From: Clostridium culturomicium
GTDB taxonomy: Bacteria; Bacillota; Clostridia; Clostridiales; Clostridiaceae
Reading direction: 5' to 3'
Assembly: GCF_000821305.1 (NCBI RefSeq)
Contig: NZ_CCXK01000015.1
Coordinates: 2,528-66,527 of the forward strand
DNA length: 64,000 nt
Numbering within the stretch: the first letter of the stretch is position 1; every line of letters begins with the position of its first letter. Below the pieces are notes generated by a model. The model was not told the DNA's origin, made no database searches, and was given only the letters and a program-made list of their open reading frames with translations. The position numbers and the translations under genes are program-made. Below, one piece after another: positions 35,877 through 44,708 of this stretch.

Positions 35877-37055
35877 CTAACGTTCAACAACAATAGCTAT
35901 ACCTTGACCTCCGCCAATGCATAGTGTTGCTAAACCTGTTTTATTGTTTCTCTTTTCCATTTCATAAAGTAAAGTAGTTAAAATCCTAGCTCCTGATGCT
36001 CCTATTGGATGGCCTAAAGCTATAGCTCCACCATTTACATTTACTATATCTGTGTTAAATCCTAAATCTCTAACAACTGCTATAGATTGAGCTGCAAAAG
36101 CTTCATTAGCTTCAATTAAATCTAAATCCTCAACCTTTAGGTTTGATTTTTCTAAAGCCTTTGTAACTGCTTTAAATGGTCCATAACCCATTATTTCTGG
36201 ATTTAATCCTGAAGATGCATAAGCTTTTATTGTAGCTAAATATTTTACTCCAAGCTCTTCTGCTTTTTCCTTAGACATAACGATGAACATTGCTGCACCA
36301 TCATTAATTCCTGATGAGTTTCCAGCTGTAACAACTCCATCCTTTTTGAATGCAGGCTTAAGCTTTCCTAACTTCTCTATAGTTGTTCCAAATTTAGGAT
36401 ATTCGTCAGTATCAAAAACAACTGGATCCCCTTTTCTTTGTGGAATCACAACTGGAACTATTTCATCCTTGAATCTTCCTGATTTTATTGCTGTTTCAGC
36501 TTTTAATTGGCTATGTGAAGCAAACTCATCTAACTCTTCTCTAGTAATTCCCCATCTCTCTGCTATGTTTTCTGCTGTTATTCCCATGTGGTAATCATTG
36601 AAAGCATCCCATAAACCATCTTTGATCATTGTATCAACGATACCAGCATCACCCATTCTATGTCCCCATCTTGCACCTGGCATAACATATGGAGCATTAC
36701 TCATTGATTCAGTTCCTCCACATAAAACAACATCTACATCTCCAGCCTTTATTGCTTGAGCTGCTAATCCTACAGCCTTAATTCCTGATCCACATACCTT
36801 ATTTATTGTTGTAGCTGATGATTCTTGACTTAATCCAGCTTTTAAAGCTACTTGTCTAGCAACGTTTTGTCCAAGACCTGCACTTAATACGTTACCAATT
36901 ATAGCTTCTTCTATTATAGCTGCATCTATTCCAGCTCTATTTATTGCTTCCTTAGCTGCTATAGTTCCAATTTCAACTGCTGATAACTTAGCTAAACTTC
37001 CCCCAAATGAACCTAACGCTGTTCTTGCTGCACTTACAATAACTACTTCTCTCAT
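35877..37055 (-). CDS. thlA: acetyl-CoA acetyltransferase (thiolase)
   Basis: The 392-residue product condenses two acetyl-CoA to acetoacetyl-CoA, the first step towards butyrate or butanol in clostridia. Catalytic residues are intact: C88 in NKVCGSGIK, the histidine in GGAIALGHPIGASG near 348, and the second cysteine in LCIGGGQG near 378. Length and sequence fit biosynthetic thiolases. Unusually, the upstream region has a sigma-54-type promoter (37173-37189) and a palindromic operator, and the gene lies beside a sigma-54 activator, so expression is probably under enhancer control. Confidence 0.95.
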   Translation of the reverse strand: MREVVIVSAARTALGSFGGSLAKLSAVEIGTIAAKEAINRAGIDAAIIEEAIIGNVLSAGLGQNVARQVALKAGLSQESSATTINKVCGSGIKAVGLAAQAIKAGDVDVVLCGGTESMSNAPYVMPGARWGHRMGDAGIVDTMIKDGLWDAFNDYHMGITAENIAERWGITREELDEFASHSQLKAETAIKSGRFKDEIVPVVIPQRKGDPVVFDTDEYPKFGTTIEKLGKLKPAFKKDGVVTAGNSSGINDGAAMFIVMSKEKAEELGVKYLATIKAYASSGLNPEIMGYGPFKAVTKALEKSNLKVEDLDLIEANEAFAAQSIAVVRDLGFNTDIVNVNGGAIALGHPIGASGARILTTLLYEMEKRNNKTGLATLCIGGGQGIAIVVER

Positions 37056-37172
37056 TTTTAACCCATCCTTTTCTCTTATAATATATTTTTTATCAATCTA
37101 TGTTAAATCTAAATGTTGAGTTATGCCCCGTAACATAAATTGCTGCTGAAAAATTTTCGCATTATATACTAT

Positions 37173-37189
37173 AGCAATTCCCATGCCAA
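37173..37189 (-). promoter_or_regulatory. sigma-54 (-24/-12) promoter of thl
   Basis: On the minus strand TTGGCATGGGAATTGCT matches TTGGCAC-N5-TTGC, with GG and GC separated by exactly ten bases. It lies 118 bases upstream of the thl start codon. An adjacent sigma-54 activator gene and a palindrome 60 bases further upstream support it. Confidence 0.75.
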
Positions 37190-37248
37190 CTTTGCTTTTT
37201 CCCAAACCCCTTGTAAATAAACCTTTTCAAAAATGTCCTCTTTTCAAC

Positions 37249-37268
37249 GTGTAAACTAAAGTTTACAC
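37249..37268. promoter_or_regulatory. palindromic upstream activator site for the thl promoter
   Basis: GTGTAAACT-AA-AGTTTACAC, a perfect inverted repeat with nine-base arms, lies about 60 bases upstream of the -24 element. Its half-site TGTAAACT recurs at 37414-37448. It is probably the binding site of the adjacent sigma-54 activator. Confidence 0.65.
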
Positions 37269-37413
37269 ACCTCTTTATTACATTTTACCATTTAATTATA
37301 TATATAGCAAACAAATCTATTTTTTCTTTGCTTTATAAGCCTTTTTCCCTTTAATCTATATTTTACTTACTTAATATGAACTTTTATAACTTTTTTCTTC
37401 ACAAAAATAAATA

Positions 37414-37448
37414 TGTAAACTTAATTGACATGTCAACTCAAGTTTACA
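37414..37448. promoter_or_regulatory. second TGTAAACTT inverted repeat with an inner palindrome
   Basis: TGTAAACTT (37414-37422) and AAGTTTACA (37440-37448) flank a perfect 12-base palindrome TTGACATGTCAA (37425-37436). The half-sites match the operator at 37249-37268. It lies just after the activator's stop codon, about 225 bases upstream of the thl -24 box, so it could act as a distal enhancer. Confidence 0.5.
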
Positions 37449-37460
37449 CATTTTATTTTG

Positions 37461-38819
37461 TTATATCTCTAAATTCAGTCTCTTTATTTTTTTGTAGAGA
37501 CCTTGTCTGCTAATCCCTAATTTTTTAGCTGCTTCATTTTTATTTCCTTTACTTTCATTAAGTACTTGCAGTATCATTTCTTTTTCTAACTCATCTGTAA
37601 CGTGCTTTAACTGCTTCCCTTGATTAATTATAATTTCTTTATTGGCTTGAAGAATCTTTTTAGGTAAATGTTCTGGCATAATAATAAGCTCTGCATTTAA
37701 AAGATTTATAGCTCTTTCAATTACATTTTCAAGTTCCCTGACATTTCCTGGCCAATCATAGCTTTTTAAATAATCTATAGCTTCTTTACTAATGCCTTCA
37801 CTGTAAACCCCAAACTTGTTACATAACTTTACCCTTAAGTGTTCTGCTAACTCTTCAACATCATCAATACGCTCTTTTAATGATGGTATATTTATATGCA
37901 TGACATTTAGTCTATAATATAAGTCTTCTCTAAACTTACCTTCTTTAGTTAAGGACTGCAAATCTTTATTAGTTGCTGCAATAATTCTGACATCAATCTT
38001 TCTTACATCATTACTTCCAACTCTAACAATCTCTCTCTCTTGTAGTACTCTTAAAAGCTTTACTTGCATAAAAAGCGGCATGTCCCCAATTTCATCAAGA
38101 AGAACAGTTCCTCCATCAGCTAATTCAAACTTTCCTTTTTTTCCTGTTCTCTTAGCTCCTGTAAAAGCACCTTCCTCATATCCAAACATCTCTGATTCAA
38201 ATAATTCTGGAGGAATTGCACCACAGTTAATTTTTACAAATGGCATTCTAGCTCTTTTGCTGCTGTTATGAATTGCTTCAGCTAAAAGCTCCTTGCCTGT
38301 ACCGCTTTTCCCTGTAATCAATACTGAGGAATCTCCCTTTGCAACCTTCTCTGCAAATTTAACTATCTCCCTAAAACCACTATCAACACCTATAAGTCTA
38401 TCAAATGTATGCTGAGCTGTGTTTTCAGCCTTAATACCATTCTTATAGAACTCCAGCTCCTGCTCTAAATTCATAATCTTATTATTTAATATTTTTAGGT
38501 TATCTATATCCTTGAACATAACTCTGCCAATAGCACCCTTAAGCTCCCCATTGATAATCATCGGAACTCTCATGGATATCATTTTATGCCCACTAACCTC
38601 TTGAATTGTACCAATCTCATTTGAGCCTTCTTGTGCAATAAGATGAAGTCTTGTATTTTCAATTACTTCGGTTACATGCTTTCCTTCTGGATTTTCACAA
38701 CCTAAAAATTCCTTATATCCATCGGTCATCATTATTATTATTCCCTTTGTATCAACAATAACCATATACTCTCCTAAGCTATTTAAAGCCCAATTAAGAA
38801 TCTCCTGGTCAATATACAT
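37461..38819 (-). CDS. sigma-54-dependent transcriptional activator (PAS-AAA-Fis)
   Basis: The 452-residue product has an N-terminal PAS domain (about residues 5-110), a short coiled coil, an AAA+ domain (about 140-370) and a C-terminal Fis-type helix-turn-helix (about 415-450). The AAA+ domain contains Walker A GKSGTGKE (170-177), the sigma-54 contact loop GAFTGA (217-222) and Walker B LLDEIGDM (240-247). All parts for opening sigma-54 promoters are intact. The next gene in the same direction, thl, has a matching promoter and palindromic sites. A run of eight G lies in its ribosome-binding region (complement of 38824-38831). Confidence 0.93.
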   Translation of the reverse strand: MYIDQEILNWALNSLGEYMVIVDTKGIIIMMTDGYKEFLGCENPEGKHVTEVIENTRLHLIAQEGSNEIGTIQEVSGHKMISMRVPMIINGELKGAIGRVMFKDIDNLKILNNKIMNLEQELEFYKNGIKAENTAQHTFDRLIGVDSGFREIVKFAEKVAKGDSSVLITGKSGTGKELLAEAIHNSSKRARMPFVKINCGAIPPELFESEMFGYEEGAFTGAKRTGKKGKFELADGGTVLLDEIGDMPLFMQVKLLRVLQEREIVRVGSNDVRKIDVRIIAATNKDLQSLTKEGKFREDLYYRLNVMHINIPSLKERIDDVEELAEHLRVKLCNKFGVYSEGISKEAIDYLKSYDWPGNVRELENVIERAINLLNAELIIMPEHLPKKILQANKEIIINQGKQLKHVTDELEKEMILQVLNESKGNKNEAAKKLGISRQGLYKKIKRLNLEI

Positions 38820-38861
38820 AAAACCCCCCCCAGCATTTATCTTGAGATATAATTTACAAAT

Positions 38862-39404
38862 TTAAGACATCCACTTACTATCTTCACCATATATCTTCTT
38901 AAGATGCTTAACCGCAAACTCTCCTGTTATACCTACAAATATACCTGTTCCAATACCAGCTATACTCATTACTGGCAAATACAGCATTACGCTCATTGTT
39001 TGTACAATAAGGGCTGATGCAAACAACTGTCCAATGTTATGGAATACAGCTCCTACACAACTCACCCCTATAATACTGACTTTATTTTTAAATAATCTTT
39101 TAGTAACAACCATCATTAAATAACTTAATACTCCACCTGAAAGACTATATAATAATCTCGATAAGCTTCCTCCAAACATTACTGAAAGAACAATTCTTAA
39201 TAATAACACTAAAAAAGCTTCCCCATCCTTTAAAGTGTATAGAGCTATAACTGTAATTATATTTGCAAGGCCAAGCTTTGCACCAGGAGTTATAAAAGGC
39301 ACTGGTATCATATTTTCAAAAATATGAAGTACTAAGGACATAGACACTAATAACGCTATATATATCATTTTTCTTAAATTCATATTACTACTTCTTGTAC
39401 TCAT
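38862..39404 (-). CDS. Gx transporter family protein (heptaprenyl diphosphate synthase component I-like)
   Basis: The 180-residue integral membrane protein has five to six membrane segments and the family signature FITPGAKLGLANIITV near residue 35. It is annotated either as Gx transporter or as heptaprenyl diphosphate synthase component I; the latter name lacks firm biochemical support for these membrane proteins. It follows the NusG-II gene by ten bases in an operon and faces an FMN-binding/ApbE pair, a context suggesting extracytosolic flavin-based redox chemistry. The transported substrate is unknown. Confidence 0.83.
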   Translation of the reverse strand: MSTRSSNMNLRKMIYIALLVSMSLVLHIFENMIPVPFITPGAKLGLANIITVIALYTLKDGEAFLVLLLRIVLSVMFGGSLSRLLYSLSGGVLSYLMMVVTKRLFKNKVSIIGVSCVGAVFHNIGQLFASALIVQTMSVMLYLPVMSIAGIGTGIFVGITGEFAVKHLKKIYGEDSKWMS

Positions 39405-39414
39405 TTTTTCACCT

Positions 39415-39819
39415 CTACTGAGAAATTACATCTTGTTCTTTATCCCCATTGTCTGTACCAACAACTTCAATGATTACTCTATGTGGAAGGCATACAATCA
39501 TATCACCTGGTCTCTTTGCAACCCCTTGATTAACACAAACTCCATCACTACAATCTGCCTCAACTATAGATATTCCTCCATCATGTACTACAATCTTGTT
39601 ATTTCCTTCACTAGTTTCAATCGTAAATTCATCATCCTTCTTAGCTGATAAATCTATTTCTGCCAACACTTTTCCATTGACAGTAACAATCGCATACAGC
39701 TGACTTTCATCAATATTCTTATTTTTATTTTTAAACATAAGATATGGTACAAAAGAAACAATCAACAATAGTCCTATTATTACAACATCTAATCTTTTCA
39801 TTACTTTCATTATTTTCAT
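39415..39819 (-). CDS. NusG domain II-containing membrane-anchored protein
   Basis: With the ATG at 39819 the product is 134 residues. One N-terminal membrane segment (about residues 9-28) is followed by an extracytoplasmic beta-rich NusG-II domain. It contains two cysteines in the conserved CSDGVCVNQG (about residue 92) and a third in IVCLPHRV. It is not the transcription factor NusG. This family often sits next to Gx transporters, ApbE and FMN-binding proteins, as here. Its function is unknown; the cysteine pair suggests a redox or metal role. Confidence 0.83.
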   Translation of the reverse strand: MKIMKVMKRLDVVIIGLLLIVSFVPYLMFKNKNKNIDESQLYAIVTVNGKVLAEIDLSAKKDDEFTIETSEGNNKIVVHDGGISIVEADCSDGVCVNQGVAKRPGDMIVCLPHRVIIEVVGTDNGDKEQDVISQ

Positions 39820-39881
39820 ACGTTCATCACCCATCTTTTGACTTTTTAATTAAACTTTTTTTCAATTATTAATTGAAAGTA

Positions 39882-39928
39882 ATAAGTTAATGCTGACCAA
39901 ATTTAAACTTGGAACATCCACTTATACT
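39882..39928 (+). repeat. degenerate dispersed repeat, copy 5
   Basis: ATAAGTTAATGCTGACCAAA followed by TTGGAACATCCACTTAT keeps the outer ATAAGT/ACTTAT pairing and the central CCAAA...TTGG arms but has lost most of the loop. It lies in the divergent region between the NusG-II and FMN-binding genes (39820-40222). Confidence 0.5.
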
Positions 39929-40091
39929 ATACCTAAATAATTATAACAGTATTAAATATAATTTTACACGTATTTTTTGTTAATAAAATAACTTTTTCTA
40001 CAAAACTCATCAAAAATCATAAAATATTGTTACAATTATTTTAATTACATTTACTAAGAACTACAATTCATATATAATTGTAATCGCGAAA

Positions 40092-40110
40092 CTACATATA
40101 CTATATGTAG
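40092..40110. promoter_or_regulatory. palindrome in the divergent flavin-module intergenic region
   Basis: CTACATATA-C-TATATGTAG is a perfect inverted repeat with nine-base arms, 112 bases upstream of the FMN-binding lipoprotein gene and downstream of a TATAAT-like hexamer near 40071. It could be an operator for either divergent unit. No regulator is identified. Confidence 0.4.
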
Positions 40111-40222
40111 AATTAAATTTTACAATCAAAGTTATTAAACCTTATTAAAAATTTTAGTTTTGTACTTTTTAAATTTAACGATTTTTATATACAAAAATTT
40201 CTAAGAAAAGGAGGATTAATTT

Positions 40223-40666
40223 ATGAAAAAAGGAATTATAACTTTATTTTTTGTTTCTATTTTAACTACTTTCATGGTTGGTTGTGGAAATAAAGCTCTT
40301 CAGGATGGGACTTATACTGCAGAAGACTTAAAATATGATGCTCATGGCTGGAAAGCGTCTGTTACAATCACCGTTTCCAGCGGAAGAATCTCCGATGCCA
40401 AATTTGAATACACTGCAGAAGATGGTACAACCAAAAGTGGAAATACAGCATATGGTGAAAAAATGGCATCAGCAGTAGGCATAACCCCTGATGAATATAT
40501 AGCTCAATACACTCAAAAGCTTGTGGATACTCAAGACCCTGATAAAATAGATGCAATTTCTGGTGCGACAACATCCCACAAGGATTTTAAAACCTTAGCA
40601 ACAGCTGCTATTGATGCCGCAAAATCTAGAAATACCACAACCACAGAAGTTGAACTATTCAAATAA
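40223..40666 (+). CDS. FMN-binding domain lipoprotein
   Basis: The 147-residue product has a lipoprotein signal with lipobox MVGC (about residue 21), so it is anchored outside the membrane. The FMN-binding domain follows, with the flavinylation motif SGATTS near residue 115, whose threonine is the expected site of covalent FMN attachment. AGGAGG precedes the ATG. The next gene encodes ApbE, the enzyme that makes this linkage. PplA in Listeria is a related extracytosolic flavoprotein. It probably carries electrons outside the cell; partners are inferred only. Confidence 0.9.
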   Translation: MKKGIITLFFVSILTTFMVGCGNKALQDGTYTAEDLKYDAHGWKASVTITVSSGRISDAKFEYTAEDGTTKSGNTAYGEKMASAVGITPDEYIAQYTQKLVDTQDPDKIDAISGATTSHKDFKTLATAAIDAAKSRNTTTTEVELFK

Positions 40667-40704
40667 ATTTATATAAACACAATTATAATCTATAGGAGGC
40701 ACAC

Positions 40705-41745
40705 ATGAAGAATTTAAAAAAACTTTCCTGTTTCTTAGCTGTCCTTATGACAATTACAATATTAGCAGGATGCTCAAAATCAAAAGTACCGGCTGAACCT
40801 ACAAGTAAAACAGCCCTAGTACTTGGAACTGTATGTACTATAACCCTATATGATAGTGACGATACGGAAATTATCGACAAAGCTATTGCCAGACTTTCAG
40901 AACTTGAAGATATTTTAAGTATTAATAAAACTGGTACTGAACTTGACTTAGTTAACGATATGTCAGGAATTGAACCAGTTAAAGTATCTAAAGACACCTT
41001 AACTGTAGTTAAAGAAGGGTTAAAATACTCTAAACTTTCTAACGGAACTATGGATATCACCGTTGGTCCTTTAGTTAAGCTATGGGGTATTGGTACTGAA
41101 TGGGCTGCTGTTCCAACTCAAGAAGATATAGAAACAGCTAAAAGCCTTATAAATTATGAAGATGTTGTAATTGATGAAGCCAACAGTACAATATACTTAA
41201 AAAAGCCTGGAATGAAAATAGACCTAGGTGCTATCGCTAAGGGATATGCTGCTGATGAAGTTGCTAAACTTCTTAAAGATAATAGTGTGAAAAGTGCCAT
41301 CGTAAATCTTGGTGGTAACATATTTGTTTTAGGCAATAAAGTTGACGGCAGTGACTGGAAAGTTGGAGTTCAAAATCCTGAAAATGACGGAGATTCAACA
41401 ATTGGATATGTAACTGTTACAGACAAATCAGTTGTTACTTCTGGAATTTATGAAAGATATTTTGAAGAAGACGGTAAAAAATATCATCATATCCTAAGTC
41501 CTGAAACTGGATTTCCATATGAAAATGAAATACTTGGTGTATCAATCCTTTCCGACCTCTCTATCGACGGAGACTCACTTTCAACAACTTTATTCGCTCT
41601 TGGTGTAGAAGAAGGTCTAAAACTTATAGAATCTCTTGAAGGCGTAGATGCAATCTTTGTTACTAAAGATCACAAACTTCATATGACAAAAGGGTTTGAA
41701 GAAATATTCACATTAACAAACACTGATTATTCAGTTGCAGAATAA
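40705..41745 (+). CDS. apbE: FAD:protein FMN transferase, ApbE lipoprotein
   Basis: The 346-residue product has a lipobox ILAGC at about residue 23 and the ApbE domain (about 35-335): MDITVGPLVKLWG, DLGAIAKGYAAD, NLGGNIFVLG and the C-terminal SIDGDSLSTTLFALG. ApbE uses FAD and Mg2+ to attach FMN to a threonine of target proteins on the outer face of the membrane. The gene 38 bases upstream encodes a matching target. GGAGG precedes the ATG. The pair forms a two-gene operon ending in a strong terminator. Confidence 0.95.
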   Translation: MKNLKKLSCFLAVLMTITILAGCSKSKVPAEPTSKTALVLGTVCTITLYDSDDTEIIDKAIARLSELEDILSINKTGTELDLVNDMSGIEPVKVSKDTLTVVKEGLKYSKLSNGTMDITVGPLVKLWGIGTEWAAVPTQEDIETAKSLINYEDVVIDEANSTIYLKKPGMKIDLGAIAKGYAADEVAKLLKDNSVKSAIVNLGGNIFVLGNKVDGSDWKVGVQNPENDGDSTIGYVTVTDKSVVTSGIYERYFEEDGKKYHHILSPETGFPYENEILGVSILSDLSIDGDSLSTTLFALGVEEGLKLIESLEGVDAIFVTKDHKLHMTKGFEEIFTLTNTDYSVAE

Positions 41746-41746
41746 T

Positions 41747-41786
41747 AAAAACACTTTGTAAGATACCCTCTTACAAAGTGTTTTTA
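41747..41786. terminator. bidirectional terminator
   Basis: AAAAACACTTTGTAAGA pairs with CTTACAAAGTGTTTTT around a short loop, between the convergent apbE and 41816-44695 genes. Confidence 0.88.
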
Positions 41787-41815
41787 TTTTTATTCGTAAG
41801 TTTCTTCCTCATTCT

Positions 41816-44695
41816 TTAATTCAGACAATAACATTTATCTTCACTATAAACTACACCTGTAGCAACCTCTATGCTGTATTTTAAAGCTTCAACCTCAATG
41901 AATTCCATTTTAGCCTCAACTAAAGTGTTTTTAGCTTCTATCTTCGCATATTCCTCATCAAGGGTTTTAATAGCGTTTTCAACTGTTGCCTTTTCTCTTG
42001 CCGTACACTCCTTCGCGCCTTGGAATATACCATTTATTATTTCTTGTAGTTTTTCTTGTAGAAAGCCTAATTTTTCTTCTATATTTTCTACTACTGCCTT
42101 ACTGATATTATCTACATTTTCTAAAACTAGAGTTTTTATTTTTGTTCTAAGATTTTCAGCTTTTTCCTCATTTTTAAGGAACATAACCTTAATCCCATCC
42201 TTCATTGCACTAAATAAATTTTCATTAGGTATTATTGTAACCCTGTAATTTATACTTTGAAGATATGACTCATAATTCACTAAAAACTCTTGAATAATTT
42301 CGTCTAATTGCTTAATTTCTATTGTCATTATGTTTTCCGCAAACTCTGGATATGATGAAATTAGTGTTTTTCTATTTTCTTCAATTCTATCTAGTGTCTC
42401 TTCCTGGAAGCTATAATACTTTGAGTACTTAGCAATATAAACCTGGAACTGTTCTAGCATTAACTTATAAATATTTTTGGTACACCATGATTCTACTGAC
42501 CTTGATAAAATTTCTTCTGCTTTTTCTTTTAAGTTAGCCACATCTTCCAAGTCATCTATAGCCACAAATCTTGTTTGAAGCAAATCTGGTATTACTGAAG
42601 CAATCTTATCTCCAGCATATTGTCTTAAAAACTCTATATCCTTATTAACCTTCAAGCTAAATTCTTTGTGATTATTACTTAACTCTTCTTCAATATAGGA
42701 GTATTCTCTGCCACATTCTGAAATAATATATCGTTTTTCCTTAAATTCTGCCTTAACAGCTTTAATATCTTCTTTAATATAATTCAAGGAATCTAAAATA
42801 TCTTTGTTAAATATATCAAACTTATGCTTCACTATACTATCAGGAACATCTTTCACAATAAAACTAATTACATCCTTTTTAGCTCTTATTTTTTTCATAT
42901 CAAGGAACTCAATATTTTCAAAATTTAATAAGGTTTTTATCATTGTTTCATTATAACTTAAAGAGCCCTCACTAAACTCTTCTGATTCACTATTAAATAA
43001 TATCAAGACCTTATTCTTCAAGCTTTCCTGCAGAATATGCCTCATATAGGTTATATCCATATCTCTTAATTCTCTATGTCCATCAATTACAATAATATTT
43101 AAATCTGTCAACCTTGCTAAAGCTGAATTTTCATAAGTCATTATACAGCTATTATTCTTTAATAATCCTTCTTTTACTATTATCTCATAGCTGTACTTTT
43201 CCTTAATATGTGCTTCCACTTCCATGGAACTACTAGTTACAAGTACAATGTCCTTATGCTTGTAAAAAATACTTTCTCCAATACCTTCATTGATTATTGA
43301 CGCAATTTTCTCATCATCAAGATTACAGATTCCAATAATCATTTTATTTGAACCATTTCTAGCTATATCTAAAGTCTTAATGGTATCATCAATACCATAT
43401 TTTTTAGTTAAAACCTTTAAATTATCATATAAATAGTTCCATGGATATGCATCTAACGCATAAGACTCACCATTAATATTCTCTTTGCAAATTTCCAAGC
43501 ATTGTTCTACATAAGGATATATATCTTTATTTACATTTGCAACTTCAATAATAGCTTTTAATTTTGCAGAACTTTCTAATCCTTTTTCAAAACTCTGATT
43601 TTGAACTGCAGTATTCATTAAATATAAAGTGAAATCAAATTCATATTGTCTTAAATAATCATTTTCGTACTTTTCAATCCTGATATCCTCGTAAATGTTT
43701 TTTAAAACCATAATAACTTGTCCACAAGCACTAAAATCATTTCTCTTCACCTTATTAAAGCACTGTCTTAAATAATCTAATACTATTACCTGGGTTGGTT
43801 CGATACCTCTTACATTCATATATAGTGTGTAAGCAATGGTACTCCAATCAACTATTTTAAAATCCCCAATTAAAAGATTTAAAAAACTAATTACTTTATG
43901 TACACATTCTGCATTAAGCTCGTCTGCTTCCCTACAGATAATATTTACTATGTTAATCCAATGAGTTATATCATTTTTTATGTATTCAGCTGTAGCTATT
44001 TCTAAAGCATTTTCATACTCCTTAGCTTGTATTAAAAATTCTACAACCTCATTGTTTATCCCCTTATATGTAGATGAAATCTTCATTACACTTCTTGCTG
44101 CATCATTGGCTATTGCTATAAGCTTAAGCTCTTTAGCTGTTTTAAATATAGCAGAGTGCTTCTCTACATATAGGCATTCTTCTTCACCAATAATACTTTC
44201 ATATAATTCTAAAGCCTCGGCTCCCTCTTCCATATCACCAAGATTTTTTCTTGCCCACATAAGAATTTCAAAGAATACAACACCTATTTTCTCTTGGATT
44301 TCCTCTGTCTGATACTTATTGCCAGCCTTTAATGACTCTTCCATCATCTCTGCAGCCTTAAGAAAATACTCTTTAGCTAACTGAAGATTTGCTTCATTAT
44401 AATAAATCTCTCCCAAAGAAAAATAAGCTAATAATAAATCTCTAAAATCTTCATATTCCATATTAGCTATAACTTTATAATCAAGCTTATCAATAATATT
44501 TAAAAAGTAGCTTTCACAATCCTCTTCCAAAATATCTGCATTGTAAATATACTTCAAAGTCCATTTATAATATCTCTTTAAAATCAAACAAGGACCACAG
44601 CTAAGGTCCTTATCACTAAGATCTAAGTAGAACCCTAGCTTATTAATATTTTCCTCACACTGATTTAAAAATTTAACCTTTTTTGTAAAATTCAT
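41816..44695 (-). CDS. large TPR-like/degenerate dynamin-like protein of unknown function
   Basis: The 959-residue soluble product has no signal peptide. Residues 1-445 are helical-repeat-like, including a TPR-type stretch (about 85-190). Residues 450-620 look like a Ras-like GTPase fold without its catalytic loops: beta-1 MIIGICN at 452 is followed by LDDEKIAS instead of a P-loop, IIVIDGHRE at 534 stands in for G3, and VLILFNSES at 563 for G4. Residues 630-930 are long amphipathic helices like a dynamin stalk. It lies upstream-adjacent to no obvious partner, 13 bases after proC. It may be a pseudo-GTPase acting as a membrane scaffold; this is inference. Confidence 0.6.
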   Translation of the reverse strand: MNFTKKVKFLNQCEENINKLGFYLDLSDKDLSCGPCLILKRYYKWTLKYIYNADILEEDCESYFLNIIDKLDYKVIANMEYEDFRDLLLAYFSLGEIYYNEANLQLAKEYFLKAAEMMEESLKAGNKYQTEEIQEKIGVVFFEILMWARKNLGDMEEGAEALELYESIIGEEECLYVEKHSAIFKTAKELKLIAIANDAARSVMKISSTYKGINNEVVEFLIQAKEYENALEIATAEYIKNDITHWINIVNIICREADELNAECVHKVISFLNLLIGDFKIVDWSTIAYTLYMNVRGIEPTQVIVLDYLRQCFNKVKRNDFSACGQVIMVLKNIYEDIRIEKYENDYLRQYEFDFTLYLMNTAVQNQSFEKGLESSAKLKAIIEVANVNKDIYPYVEQCLEICKENINGESYALDAYPWNYLYDNLKVLTKKYGIDDTIKTLDIARNGSNKMIIGICNLDDEKIASIINEGIGESIFYKHKDIVLVTSSSMEVEAHIKEKYSYEIIVKEGLLKNNSCIMTYENSALARLTDLNIIVIDGHRELRDMDITYMRHILQESLKNKVLILFNSESEEFSEGSLSYNETMIKTLLNFENIEFLDMKKIRAKKDVISFIVKDVPDSIVKHKFDIFNKDILDSLNYIKEDIKAVKAEFKEKRYIISECGREYSYIEEELSNNHKEFSLKVNKDIEFLRQYAGDKIASVIPDLLQTRFVAIDDLEDVANLKEKAEEILSRSVESWCTKNIYKLMLEQFQVYIAKYSKYYSFQEETLDRIEENRKTLISSYPEFAENIMTIEIKQLDEIIQEFLVNYESYLQSINYRVTIIPNENLFSAMKDGIKVMFLKNEEKAENLRTKIKTLVLENVDNISKAVVENIEEKLGFLQEKLQEIINGIFQGAKECTAREKATVENAIKTLDEEYAKIEAKNTLVEAKMEFIEVEALKYSIEVATGVVYSEDKCYCLN

Positions 44696-44708
44696 AAATC
44701 CATTCTCC

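Noticed and set aside
39415..39819. Transcription factor NusG
   Set aside because: Only the domain II-like part is present, behind a membrane anchor, with no NGN domain.
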